From assembly GCA_023374025.1 (NCBI GenBank), contig SIJG01000149.1, positions 62,001 through 126,000 of the forward strand: a stretch of DNA of 64,000 bases. The letters run 5' to 3'. Position 1 is the first letter of the stretch. Each line of letters opens with the position of its first letter. This document shows, one piece after another, positions 1 through 9,727 of this stretch. Source of the DNA: Heterodera schachtii. Lineage: Eukaryota; Nematoda; Chromadorea; Rhabditida; Heteroderidae. The translations under genes were made by a program, and so were the position numbers. Below the pieces are notes generated by a model. The model ran no database searches, was not told the origin of the DNA, and saw nothing but the letters and a program-made list of their open reading frames with translations.

Positions 1-511
1 GCACAAAAATGCAAAAAAATTAAACCATTATTCTTTAAATATGCACAAAAAAAAACTATACCCAGTTAATTGATAGCTTAAATGTGCGTCTGCTTCTGGG
101 CACAAATAATTGTTTCCCTCTGAAAATTCGAAGGATTTTTATGACAGTCATTTTTTAGACAAAATGCCAAACAAACTTTTCGAAAAATGATTTCTTCTTA
201 AGCACTTCTTTTGGCAACAATTCCTCCATCACACGTCGGCCTGACTTGGACCGATACGAGCTGCTCTTCATCGATTTGCTGCTAAGACTCCTCGCAAATT
301 CTTTTTTTTCACTTTTACTCGCTGATTGTTTTTTTGCACTTTTACTTTGTTTTTTTTCACTTTTTCCACGGCGCCAACGCCGACGGTGTTGATGAGGTTC
401 AAAAATGCCATTTCCAATGCTTGTTTCTGGCGATGTGGTTGGCGCCAACGGAGCTGACGACGACAGAATGCCAACTAATAATTTTAAATAGATTAATGCG
501 CATTTTATTGC

Positions 512-869
512 GAAACGGGCCAGTTGCGTCTGAGCCCAGTTTAGACCACCATAACTTTTTTCTTTGTTGACCAAATCCAACAATGTTGGTATCATTCGAA
601 AGCTCTTAACAAGCACTAGCGGCTTTCCAAAAATCACAAAGACATACCGACATATAAAAAAGTTATAAATTAAAATATGCAAAAATTCTGACTTTTTGGT
701 AGTGTTCATGTTGCAACTTTTTTAGAAGTTGTTCAATCGCTTAGCAATAGCTTATCAAAAGCTTCTAAACATGTAGAGCTTTCGAATGATGCCAAATTTA
801 TAAAATTTGACAAATAAAGAAAAAGTTATGGTGCTTTATGCTTGGCTCAGACGCAACTGACCCCTACCG
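512..869. mobile_element. Terminal-inverted-repeat element in the intron of gene copy 1
   Basis: The two ends are about 45-base inverted repeats around the shared core CAGTTGCGTCTGAGCC, running inward to a CCATAACTTTTT motif on both sides. Flanking TTTTATTGC and TTTTATTTGC look like an imperfect 9-10 base target duplication. The copy of this intron at 11.15-11.3 kb lacks the element, which supports insertion. No coding capacity is visible. Confidence 0.6.
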
Positions 870-936
870 TTTTATTTGCCCAAAAAGGGAATTCAAAAAT
901 TTGTTCATTTTTGCATCGCCAAACACAAGTTTTAAA

Positions 937-1544
937 TAGGGTTCGAGCCCCGCCCCCGTCACCCCCGCCCCCGCCGGGGGCGGGACAGGTTTTTTGGCCT
1001 CACCCCCGTCCCCGCTCCCGCGACTCAGACCCCCGCAACCCCCGCCCCCGTGACCTTCACCCCCGCGGGGGCGCGGGGGTGAAAAATACACTTCTTTATT
1101 TCTAAGAAATGTTCTGATTTGGGGGGTAATGCCTTATTTTCATCTAAAAGAGGAAAATTTCTTTTTGGCAAAGTTCTAATTAAAAATTCAAAATTTTCCC
1201 GGCGGCCTCTATCGGCACGCCGGCCCCAAAAAAAAAAAACTTTTTTTCTTAAAAAAATTACCTAAAAATCCCTAAATTTGGTTATTTTAGTCAAAATCTG
1301 TGCAATTTAGGTCAAAATAAATAGAATCAAGGCGATCAACGAATAAAGGAATGTGGAGCCAAAGAAAGCATTCATAAAAAATAATTTTTTTTTTTTTTTA
1401 GATTTTTTGGAGCTAATTCAAAGCAAACCCCCGCCCCCGCGGGGGCCGAATTATCGTGCCCCCGTCCCCGCCCCCGCGACTATGACCCCCGCCAACCCCC
1501 GCCCCCGCGAAAAGCCACCCCCGCCCCACGGGGCTCGAACCCTA
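937..1544. mobile_element. hAT-like MITE with GC-rich interior
   Basis: The ends read TAGGGTTCGAGCCCCG inward from both sides, and the element is bracketed by an exact 8-bp duplication GTTTTAAA (929-936 and 1545-1552). The interior has two blocks of CCCCCG/CCCCCGCC-type repeats at about 950-1080 and 1420-1540. They are far more GC-rich than their surroundings. 8-bp duplications with TAGGG ends are typical of hAT elements. There is no transposase frame. Confidence 0.75.
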
Positions 1545-1552
1545 GTTTTAAA

Positions 1553-1800
1553 CGATAGGGGTCAACTGAGTCCCGCCAGCGGCGTCCCAGGCAAGTTTTA
1601 GAAGGCATAACTTTTTTCTAAGCTGGCCAAATTTTATAAGTTTGGCATCATTCGACAGCTTTACATGTTCAGGGGCTGTTGATAAGCTATTTCCAACCGA
1701 TTGAAAAACTTATAAAAAAGTTGCAGCATGTATAATGCAAAAAAGTACGAATATTTGCATGTTCTTAATTATAACTTTTTTTTACATGTTGGCCAATCTT
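1553..1800. mobile_element. Inverted partial copy of the element at 512-869
   Basis: Starting at GATAGGGGTCAACTGAG, this stretch matches the reverse complement of about 640-869. It shares the CATAACTTTTTTCT motif, the GGCATCATTCGA motif and the AAAAGTTGCA motif. It lies directly after the hAT-like insertion, so the copy-1 intron contains two related sequences in opposite orientation with a third element between them. Confidence 0.5.
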
Positions 1801-2015
1801 TGGAATGCGACTCAATTCCCCGCGTCGGCTTGGGGCTTAACCCTATGCTTATCGATCAGTTTTTGCAGTTATTAAGTGCCAAAAAATTGAATTAAATTTA
1901 CCTTCCGCCGCCGTTGGATGTACAATTGTTGAGCATGCCGATTTGATCAGAGTTATGGCCAAACACAGGGAAATGATTAGAATTATAATAATTAGGAATT
2001 TTTCTTTTTAATCAT

Positions 2016-2350
2016 TGTAATAACTAAATTTAGTAATATTTGATTTGGTATTACAATTTTTTAATGATTTTTTATTAATAAAAAAATATGTGGAGTTGAA
2101 TGTGAATATTCCACCTTCCCCCACCTTTAACACAGCCCATTTTACATCGAGTTCATGCACTTGGATTTATGCCGTGGCATTGGCAATTTATTGGTTTTTT
2201 TTATTTATACATTTTTACATATATTATGTATAAAATTACATGACATATAAAAATGGCCTAATTTGAGTTTAAAAATATGGGGTGGTAAGTTTTGACATAA
2301 GAGATGAGTGATTGTATTACTTTTCAGTTAATTACTGGCTACTTTAACAT
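2016..2350 (-). promoter_or_regulatory. Conserved upstream region of secreted-gene copy 1
   Basis: Upstream of the exon-1 ATG this region stays alignable with 11737-12060 upstream of copy 2. Shared blocks include a CCCCACCTTTA tract, AGCCCATTTTACA, a TTCATGCA..TTGATTTAT block and CCGTGGCAT. An AAATTTAG sits 6-9 bases before the ATG in both copies and could serve as a trans-splice acceptor. Promoter function is inferred from position and conservation only. Confidence 0.35.
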
Positions 2351-2544
2351 TGAATGTCTGAAAATAAAAAAATAAAAATTGTTTTAGTTCGACTTTCCTA
2401 TTTGGCATTACATAAGTGTGATATTTGTGGCATGTAAATAAGTAAATGACATGGATCTTTAAAAATTTATCCGGCTATCAATTGGCGATTAAATAGTAGC
2501 AAATTCAAATTGCAAAACCATTTATATAGAAAGGAGGTTTATAG

Positions 2545-2725
2545 TAGAGTAGAGCGGGACCGGGAATTTTGGGCAAAACCGGGACCGGGACCTTTTCGGG
2601 TTGAAAAACCGGGAATTTTGGCTGGGAAAACCGGGAAAAAAACCGGGACTGGTCCCGGTCCCGGTCAAAACCGGGACTTCGGTACTCAGTTGTCCGTGTT
2701 TTGGTCCCGGTCCCGCTCTACTCTA
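2545..2725. mobile_element. hAT-like MITE, CCGGGAC family, copy 1
   Basis: 181 bp with TIRs beginning TAGAGTAGAGCGGGACCGGG, flanked by the exact 8-bp duplication GTTTATAG. The interior is made of iterated GGGACCGGGA and AAAACCGGGA motifs. Relatives lie at 15068-15258 and 18765-18964. Confidence 0.8.
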
Positions 2726-2773
2726 GTTTATAGGACCGGCAAAAAAATCAGTTTTATATCCGGACGATTAGGT

Positions 2774-3111
2774 CTATTCGTCTTCGTCTTCCTGTTCGTC
2801 TTCACCATCATCGTGTTCGTCTTCGTCTCCCCCGCCTTCATCACTGCCACCGCCGCCGGCCGACTGATTGCGAGTGCCATCTCCGTTCACTTCAATGCCA
2901 ACATTTTCGCCGGATTCGCTCACCTCCTCGTCGCCCTTCTCCTCGGCGCTGAACCCGCGGATCCATGTGAAATGTCCCGCGCACTCGCGCACTTCGGCGG
3001 CGGTCATCCACCGGCTCAGGTGGATCATGTTGCGCAAAAAGTCTTGGCCTGGGCCCGCAGCAAACAGCACCAGTGCCTGCTTCTCATGGTATTCATTCAA
3101 AAATTTGGACG
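2774..3111 (-). CDS. Terminal exon of an unassigned gene, with acidic tail
   Basis: After the acceptor TTTTGATTCAG an open frame of 111 residues runs to TAG. The first half is ordinary globular-looking sequence containing FLNEYHEKQALVLFAAGPGQ and a WMTAAEVREC stretch. The second half is Gly/Ser-rich and ends in a run of Asp/Glu (GEDEQEDEDE). The exon is clearly more GC-rich than its surroundings. The frame enters with two bases, so a phase-1 donor is expected upstream; the 5.54-kb exon end would fit but this is not proven. I do not recognise the family. Confidence 0.5.
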
Positions 3112-3268
3112 CTGAATCAAAATTTAAATTGTCATTGATGGATTTAACGAAAATTGTGCCAATATTTTATCCTCATTGTTACGAATTTCTTAGAAGTTTG
3201 TATAAAAATGCTAACAATAAGAAAAAAATGGAAAATTTTTTATGTACCTAAAAATTTATAGTTTTAAT

Positions 3269-3544
3269 TAGGGTTGCTCCCCGACATGTTTCGGGGAATT
3301 ACGAAAGTCGTAAATTGCACTTGAAATAAGATGGAAGTATCTTTAAATGAGTTTTTAAGACTTTTTTGTTCTGGACTTTTTCTTTTTGTGTTTTTTTAGA
3401 CTTTTTATGAAAATTTCCTCCCCGACGAAGGTGTTGCTCCCCGACATTTTTTAAATTTCTCCAGCCATCCCCGACAAATTCTTTCGGGGAATTTCCTCCC
3501 CGTTCCCCGACATTTTGCTCCCCGAGGCTCGGGGAGCAACCCTA
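3269..3544. mobile_element. hAT-like MITE, CTCCCCGA family
   Basis: The ends read TAGGGTTGCTCCCCGA from both sides, with an exact 8-bp duplication GTTTTAAT (3261-3268 and 3545-3552). The interior repeats CTCCCCGAC motifs. A degraded relative lies near 11297-11434 (TAGGGTTGGGTCC... to GGGGAGCAACACCCTA). Confidence 0.8.
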
Positions 3545-3552
3545 GTTTTAAT

Positions 3553-4046
3553 AAGTATAATTTTAAAAGGACGAAAAGATTAAGAAAGTATATAAGGAAA
3601 AAAAATTAAGAAATCTTTTTTTACACCTGAAAAATATATTAAAATTTTAAAAAGAAAAAAATAAAAAATAAAAAAATAATAATAATAATAATTAATATCG
3701 GATAAACTATGAAAACCTAAATTTAACACAAGATACGAAAATTTTTAAGCTATAGAAATACATACTGGTGTGTAGTAAAAATAATTAATTTTAATTTTTT
3801 GCTGAAGAAACGCATTTTTAAAGCGTTAAAAATTAGCAAATTTTTACACCAATTTAAAAAAATTTCCACTTAAATTATTTCAGAAAACAATGTAAGATTC
3901 GGTTCAAATAGTCGTTAGCAGTGAAAAATTCTCCGAAAATTTTTCAACCGAAGCCATGATTTGTTGATATGTATAAAAATTGTTAACCCCGTATTTTTTG
4001 ACCGAAATTATTAATTATTTTCTAACTTTTAAATCTATTTTGCTAT
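3553..4046. other. AT-rich spacer, no gene seen
   Basis: Low-complexity AT-rich sequence with (AAT)n and A-runs near 3640-3700. No open frame or structured repeat can be supported. Confidence 0.5.
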
Positions 4047-4993
4047 TTATATTCTAAATTTTCGAGACTTTCTGACCGCACCTGGCATTTTGGCGCCACC
4101 ATTTTCCGCCATCACCTCCTCCTCAATCTTTTTCAATTTGGCCATAAAAAATTTATTTTTTGCGTATTTGTCATTGTTGAGAATTTCCTTGTAAAAGTCC
4201 TCAAATGTCTCCATCGGTTTCTTAGAACTGAAGGCACGCATCGATTTGGTTAAGCGGAACAAATATTCGCGCAAGCTGAAATTAAAAATAATGCAAAATA
4301 CAAATTCAATTAATTTTGGTTCATTTCTTAGAAAAGAATTTTTAAATTAAATGTAAAAATAGAAAAAAATGATGATTTTGTTTAACAATCAAATTAAATG
4401 TTTGTAATTTAAGCGTGGCTACTGTGGCTACTAGAATATATATGTATTTCCAAAAAAAAATTTATTAAATTAAAATAAAGTTGTGGCGCTAACCAAATTC
4501 AAAAATGATTAGGTAGATTTTCCTTGCTATATTTTTTTCTATTTGATATTGCTAAGTGTTCTACAAAAATTTTTAGCATTTTTTATTATTTTCAAAAAAT
4601 TTTTGACCCAAAAATTTAAAAATTTATTTTTCTTTTATCATTTTATGAGACCCCCTAATAAAATTTAAGAATTCAACATTTTTACCTTTTCGTTTTTGTG
4701 AGACTTTTTTGGTGCAAATTCCGCTCAGCTATCGCTTTGTTGAGCTCGTCATGTTGCTTGGACAAAAGTTGCTGAGTTTGGCACACAAATTCTCCATTTT
4801 TGCCCTCCTCATTATCCTCCACCTCCTCATCAAAACTGATTTCACTATCATCATCATCATCGAATTTTTCTTTTTCATTGTCAGAACGGCGGTGTCGCCG
4901 ATGCGATTTTTTGTGCTGCTTTTTGGCATTATCCAATTCTTTTTTCTTTTTTTTAATTTTTTCTAAAATAAATTTTAAATCAATTTTCTGCAT
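4047..4993 (-). CDS. Two-exon gene for a 178-residue charged protein of unknown function
   Basis: Exon 1 (4686-4993) starts at ATG and reads MQKIDLKF. It runs through a Lys-rich segment, a His/Arg patch (SHRRHRRSDNEKEKF) and a run of five Asp, then a Gln/Glu-rich stretch that would form a coiled coil. The donor is AAAAG|GTAAAA. Exon 2 (4047-4275) follows the acceptor TTTCAG with matching phase (AG|C), starts SLREYLFRLTK and ends with TAA. The ATG overlaps a possible ATGCAG acceptor, so it could also be an internal exon of a longer gene. The charge pattern suggests a nuclear or cytoskeletal scaffold-like protein, but no family is recognised. Confidence 0.55.
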
Positions 4994-5219
4994 TAATTCA
5001 GTAAAATTCTTAAGTGATTTTAATAATTTTATTTTAAATAATTATGGTTTATGAGTTTAATTTTCAAAAATATACCCCAGAGAAATGAAAAATTTCTCAA
5101 AAATTCATCTCCAAAATTTATTTGTTTATTTTCTTGACGAGAATTCTTGATTTTAAAAATTACGTATCTTATTAATAATATTATAAAATTTTACTTTTTG
5201 AATAAATTTTTGTCATTTT

Positions 5220-5343
5220 ACACCCCTAAATTTGGAACTTTTTGGCACCTATTTTTCCATTTTTCGCACCTATTTTGGGGGTTTTTTAGAACCTAAAACC
5301 TACTTATTTTGGCAGTTTTTAGCACCTATAAATCGCATCCCTA
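5220..5343. mobile_element. Right part of a hAT-like MITE related to the one at 35.6-35.8 kb
   Basis: Contains CACCCCTAAATTTGGAACTT, repeated AGCACCTA motifs and an ATCCCTA end. These match the right half of the complete element at 35556-35824. The left end is not recognisable here. Confidence 0.5.
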
Positions 5344-5541
5344 GTCATAATAGAAAACCAAATTTTGGACACTTTTTAGAGAATGTTCGATTTGTGCCAA
5401 AAATTTCAAGAATCGGCATGCCGAACCCAAAAAATGTAGACACTGTCGACACTCAAAATTCATCATTGGCTTACTATATGTCCATAATTTTGTTTTAGCA
5501 TACTGTATTACAGTTTTACTGGTCATTGTATGTTGGTTTAC

Positions 5542-5727
5542 CGTCTAGCTTTTTCAGTTCCTCATCCTGCATTTTCTTTCACAGCTTCCATGAACATTTT
5601 CAGAAACAGTGCACCTTTGATGCATTCCATGCTCTGTCTTCGTTGCTGCAAATCCATTGCTTTCAGCAATTGACCTTTGCACTTTACAATCCGAGCATCC
5701 AATTCTTTTTGATGAGTTTCAAATTTC
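5542..5727 (-). CDS. Internal exon of an unassigned gene, with a one-base frame break
   Basis: After acceptor ATACATACAG the frame reads KFETHQKELDARIVKCKGQL and continues as a helical, charged segment to VKENAG, then hits TGA at 5562. One base removed from the AAAA run just before lets it continue as MQDEELKKLD to a GACG|GTAAAC donor at 5542. Either the coding region ends at 5562, or this is another homopolymer indel like those seen elsewhere in the window. An alternative start at ATGGCATGG (5753) is possible. No family is recognised. Confidence 0.4.
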
Positions 5728-5816
5728 CTGTATGTATAATATTTCCATGCCATTCTTAGACTTTTGTGTCACTCAAAAAGTGGTGGCAAAAGGCAATAAG
5801 AAGTGTCAAAATGTTA

Positions 5817-5892
5817 GGCCTCGGGTGGAAATTGAACCCACGCGTGTATCACTTTCCATGGGCAAAGCTCTACCATTGAGCTACCGATTGAT
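5817..5892 (-). tRNA. tRNA-like sequence, degenerate (pseudogene or SINE head)
   Basis: The minus strand reads CGGTAGCTCAATGGTAGAGC (A-box and D-arm), then a weak anticodon stem CTTT/AAAG with an eight-base loop, then a good T-arm GTGGG-TTCAATT-TCCAC and CCGAGG. The acceptor stem pairs only partly. It resembles the tRNA-like sequence broken by a transposon at 32.65-33.2 kb. Too degenerate to call a functional tRNA. Confidence 0.4.
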
Positions 5893-6055
5893 GTTATCAA
5901 CCCCCACTTTTTGCGTTTTAATTACCCAGCCACCAGTAAATGGAACAAGCAATTTTGGGATGTCGGACCCAGGCTCGGGCTTATTGTTCGACAAACTATT
6001 GTCCGGGCACTGGCCGCCCGGTTAAAAAAGTGCATTTAATATTTTTCAATTTTTT

Positions 6056-6211
6056 TTACTTGGACTCATACGGCTCGAAGAGTAACTTGAGTCCATGCCG
6101 TATGTGTCTGAAAATGCCGCTTTTTGATTTTTCCTCGACATGGGGGAAATCTGCTGCGCTGAATGTGGATTGCGCCCCAGGGTCGAACGAAATTGTCAAT
6201 CCATGGAATTT
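6056..6211 (-). CDS. Possible terminal exon, reading frame unresolved
   Basis: A strong acceptor (GTTGTTTAG) precedes about 150 bases in which two frames are open from the splice site. One frame begins KFHGLTISFDPGAQ and ends EPYESK before TAA. A third frame opens after an internal CATTCAG acceptor and ends in a Ser-rich tail (DSSYSSSRMSPSKKN). No upstream exon phase decides between them. The function is unknown. Confidence 0.3.
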   Translation of the reverse strand, partial: KFHGLTISFDPGAQSTFSAADFPHVEEKSKSGIFRHIRHGLKLLFEPYESK

Positions 6212-6414
6212 CTAAACAACAAAATTAAAAATTTATTTCAATAATTTAAAAATGCATTATATACCAAAAATAAATACATTTCATTTTTAGATTATCTTGT
6301 TAAAACAAAAAGAATTTGTCCCAGTGGAAGAATTATAGAGGTGAAGGTTCAAATCCTTTCCATGACATTGTTATATATTTTAAAATATTAAAAAAAATTT
6401 TGTTTAAATTATTA

Positions 6415-6695
6415 TCATAAAAAACACTGTGCCTGCATTGGTGTTGTAAAATATTTCTCGATGTCCTCGTCGTCCATGCCTTGCGCAACCGCTGCCCAAT
6501 TGCGCAATGGCACTTTAAATGCCACTTTCATACATATATCGCGCGCCTCGCGGTCGAGTGCCGCATCAACGAGAAGAAATTCGTTGACTTCATGCTGCAG
6601 TTTTGGGTCGTGTTTGAACTCCTTTTTGCCCTCCTCTCCTTTCTTCGTGCCTCTGATTTTTGACGGATTAAAGGCAAGCTCGTATAACGGATGTG
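6415..6695 (-). CDS. Exon of an unassigned gene (92 residues to stop)
   Basis: After acceptor GGTTTAAG the frame (two entry bases) reads HPLYELAFNPSKIRGTKKGE, a charged segment, then VNEFLLVDAALDREARDICM and VPLRNWAAVAQGMDDEDIEK. It ends TTT TTA TGA at 6415. Composition and codon use look genuinely coding. The stop could be avoided by a weak CACA|GTGTTT donor. No domain is recognised. It lies just downstream of the plus-strand retroelement remnant. Confidence 0.45.
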
Positions 6696-6990
6696 CTTAA
6701 ACCATATTTTTTAGTCAGAAAATAGGCTTGAGTTTCAGTTTTTTTTAAAAGATACTATAAGAATAATTCAGTATTGGGTGGATGTTCATTGTCCCACAAA
6801 AACTTTAAAATTGGCTTAAGAAACAATATCTTTGGTCCCTCTCTATTTTACGAATTCCCTTTAAAAGCCAAGGAGAACCCAGCTAAAGCAACTCTGGAAA
6901 AGTAATTCTTCTCCGTTCCCTTTTTCGCTTCCCGACTGGACCCAGAAAATAAAATTGGTGCAGAAAATGTCCCTTTAAACGATTTGGAAA

Positions 6991-8287
6991 ATTGAAAAAG
7001 CGTTGAAGGAGGGCTTGAAAAAGTCGCGTACCCATGACGGCGAGCTGAAAAAACATTTGGAGCGAATGGCGGATCGTCTTCGAAACGTTATGAAAAATGA
7101 AATTGAGGAGGCAAATGAGCTGGTTGTGAGGGAAAATTAAAATGGAGCGGATAGGTCAGCAAACGATCAAGAGTGGCGGGAAATGAAAAAAATTCAAATG
7201 ATGGAATCGAAATGCATGCAGTTGCTTTTTGGTTGCGAACTCTTTCGGCCACCGAGAGTAAATTAGCACCTACACATGGCTAGCTGGCTGCAATTGTAAA
7301 CGCAATTCACAATTTTCGAGCGCTTTTATACGGGCAGAACTAATAATCCCAAATTAAAGCGATGGCTTATGGCATCGGGAATTTGAGCCAAAAATGATTT
7401 ATTCGGAGGGTCGTGCAAATAAAGTCGCTGATGCGCTGTTAAGAGTGCCAATCACATGGGATTGTGTTGTTTACAGTCAAAATAATAAGTCCCGTACTTA
7501 CAAGCCCTAGAGGTAATGAAACCTTGATAGAGCAAAATTAAAAAAGAAACGAAAAACGACCCGATTCTTGTCAAAGTAATGGTGAAAATAGGAAAATTGG
7601 GCTGAACTAACAATCGGAGATGAGATTAAAGCCTTTTATCAAAATCGGGATAGCTTTTATTTAGAGGGAAATATAATCAGAAAATACACGCAAAGCCAAA
7701 TTATTGTCCCAGAAATTCTTAAAGTTTATATGTTGAAAATGATTCATAAAACTCGTTTTGCAATTGTAAAATGCAAGGCAAAGGCAAGCAGACATGTATG
7801 GTGTCAATGATTTCAGAGGAAGTGGAGAATTAGTAAAAGAATGTGAGATATGTCAGGTAAATGCACCCGCCCCTCCCCGCGCGCAGCCAAACTACAAATG
7901 GTCTGAAGAAATGTTTCCCTTTAAAAGAGCACACGTCGATTTGGCAAGGCCAATATCGGGAACAATTTTGAGGTGGTGGTGGACGCATACTCAAAATTCC
8001 CCTTTGTGTATCAAATAAATAGCACAAATACAACAACATTCATATGGTCATTCAGGGAAATATTTGCAATTTTTGGGTAACCGTCGGACTTTGGTTTCTG
8101 ACATGGCGCTCATTTATATCGGCAAAATTAAAGGATTTTTGGTCAACGAAGGAGTAAAACACATTACATCGCCGGCATACCACCCTCAGATTAATGGAAA
8201 TGGACAGGAACGTGTGATGGCAGCTTTGGAACAATCGCTCGATGAGTCCTGGCCAGCATTCCCGTGGGAAAAAGGAAGAGAATGAGC
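6991..8287 (+). mobile_element. Degraded Ty3/gypsy-type retrotransposon pol remnant
   Basis: Pieces of pol appear in order on the plus strand. First is a Lys/Glu-rich piece (KALKEGLKKSRTHDGELKKH, 6995-7140). RNase H-like fragments follow: LAAIVNAIHNFRAFLYG (about 7285-7345) and, after an internal deletion, EFEPKMIYSEGRANKVADAL (7385-7440). An integrase zinc-finger piece with CEIC comes next, around 7840-7870. The integrase core follows, with HVDLARPISG near 7930 and the YHPQINGNGQERV motif at 8180-8215. Stops and frameshifts break it in many places, and no LTRs were found. It is a fossil and cannot be active. Confidence 0.7.
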
Positions 8288-8878
8288 AACAGTCTAAGAG
8301 CCCAACTCAGAAGCTAACGAGACAATCGCCGGAGCAAGACCCACCCGAGAATGGAGAGTCGGAACAGGTTTTGCGCTCTGTAACAGCAAGGGTTGAGTCG
8401 AAGTGCCAACAAGCAAAGGCCAAGTTGTGGTGCGCTTCATGTGCGATGCAGGGGCCAAAGTGGCCCTAGGAAAAGTGGGGCCCTACGATGGGACAAGGCC
8501 AAAAGCAAACTCGTGTCAATTATTTGGTGCGCCAATTGGGAAAAGAATTTCAACTTGGGCCAAAAAGTTGTCAATGCTGGTCTTGCCAGCGTGGAAGAAA
8601 CTGGGATGGTCGCGGTGGAAGGAGGCGCCGGTGGTTCGTGTCGCGGTTACGCTGTAGGACGCGGGGGATACGGCTACGCAGGAGGACGTGGGGCATATGG
8701 ACATTGGCGTGGGGCATATCATCAGGGGGACAAGCGCGTCATGAACGAAAGTGAAATGGCACTGTGGACAGTTTATGGAGGAGGGGAGGGATGTTGCATC
8801 TGCATTTTGGTCCAGTTCATTTTTCCTTTATTTAATTGTTATCTCTTTTCTCAGTTTATGGCATTATCTATGTTGTAA
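8288..8878 (+). other. Open but unassigned stretch downstream of the retroelement, Gly-rich
   Basis: From about 8393 a 161-codon frame is open, with GGYGYAGGRGAYGHWRGAY near its end. The two other plus frames are also open for 80-90 codons, so the true frame is unclear. It may be part of the retroelement (gag- or linker-like) or host sequence. No zinc-knuckle spacing is satisfied. Confidence 0.25.
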
Positions 8879-9035
8879 TTCTCCTGGCTCTTCTGTTGCT
8901 TACTCACTCATAAAATGACTCAATTCTTCCAATCCCTCGGAAAATGTCTCAAAAATAATTTGTGTAATTCCGTCTGTTTTCGCCCCTCCCATTTGACATT
9001 TGTATTTAAGTCTGTGCTTATTCATTTTCCCTCAG

Positions 9036-9197
9036 GAAGTTGAACCATTGCTAAAAAGTAAACCGGGAAAAGTCCAGAGTTTGGGTACAGACACAGCACA
9101 TTTTAATTCGAAATGGAAATTCTGCAATGGCGAAATTTTTTCATATCCCCATGATTACCTTTTTCCCGTAGGGTTTAGGCTTGCTACTACCCGTTAA
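9036..9197 (+). CDS. Exon-like fragment resembling an FYRN domain
   Basis: After a strong acceptor (TTCATTTTCCCTCAG) the frame reads EVEPLLKSKPGKVQSLGT and ends YLFPVGFRLATTR before TAA. The FPVGF..TR motif after an SLG about 30 residues upstream is the pattern of FYRN domains (as in MLL/Trithorax-type and TBRG1 proteins). A donor (GTTAAA) could lie just before the stop. No FYRC partner or neighbouring plus-strand exons are seen, so this is most likely a gene fragment. Confidence 0.3.
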   Translation, partial: EVEPLLKSKPGKVQSLGTDTAHFNSKWKFCNGEIFSYPHDYLFPVGFRLATTR

Positions 9198-9333
9198 ACC
9201 GTGACAAATTACCGAAGTAAGATTTCGCTTACATTAGTTAAATATTTTCGAAATTTTCGTTTTTTTCAATTTTTACCGATTTATTTTTTTCTTTTTATTA
9301 TTTTTTAATTTTTACCAACTTCTTTTTTTCTCT

Positions 9334-9523
9334 TCATTTTTTGAATGATTCATTGTCCATATTTCCAACTGATCCTCGCCCCAATCGTCCACTTTTTTGA
9401 TTTTCCCATTCCATCAGTTTATCGCGCAGCAATGATTTTGTGCGAATTGACCAAAAGAAAATTCCTTTACCGAATGAAAACTTTTTGTTGTCCTTCTCTT
9501 TGTTGTTAATGAAAGTAATTGCC
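9334..9523 (-). CDS. Terminal exon of an unassigned gene
   Basis: After acceptor TTTTAAAG a 62-codon frame reads AITFINNKEKDNKKFSFGKG, then FFWSIRTKSLLRDKLMEWEN, and stops at TGA. The phase does not match the exon ending at 9728, so the link to that gene is uncertain. No family is recognised. Confidence 0.35.
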
Positions 9524-9727
9524 CTTTAAAATAGATGATAAATTAGAAATTGAAAAAATTAAAGTAAATAAAATTATTTTTTTTTAAATTATTTAACTTA
9601 GCGTGGGCATTATATTTTAGCATTTTTTGGCATATTTTTGGCTTTTAGCACACTTTTGAGTGATTTTTGACATAAATCCCAGCCCTGATCATTATATTCT
9701 TTTAATTAATTTAAGCTGTTAATTCAG

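Larger units (their letters stand above)
148..2015 (-). pseudogene. Frameshifted second copy of the secreted basic-protein gene at 10.85-11.74 kb
   Basis: This is a duplicate of the two-exon gene at 10845-11736. Exon 1 (1902-2015) has the same ATG, the same signal-peptide region and the same GT donor. One base is missing from the A-run after the first Lys codons, so the frame stops after eight codons. Exon 2 (about 148-474) starts after a good acceptor (ATTATTAG) and keeps the Ser/Lys/Arg-rich reading frame. It carries in-frame size differences from the other copy (21, 6 and 3 bases) and then one extra A near the end that changes the C-terminus. The intron is about 1.4 kb because of nested insertions. 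In-frame indels with only two single-base breaks, both in homopolymers, could mean a young pseudogene or assembly errors. Confidence 0.6.

Noticed and set aside
864..1105. Frames rich in Pro/Gly/Arg in both directions
   Set aside because: Produced by the CCCCCG repeats of the hAT-like MITE.
2045..2233. Plus-strand 62-codon frame ending in a membrane-like segment
   Set aside because: Lies in the conserved upstream region of the secreted-gene copy; the equivalent region of the other copy does not keep it open.
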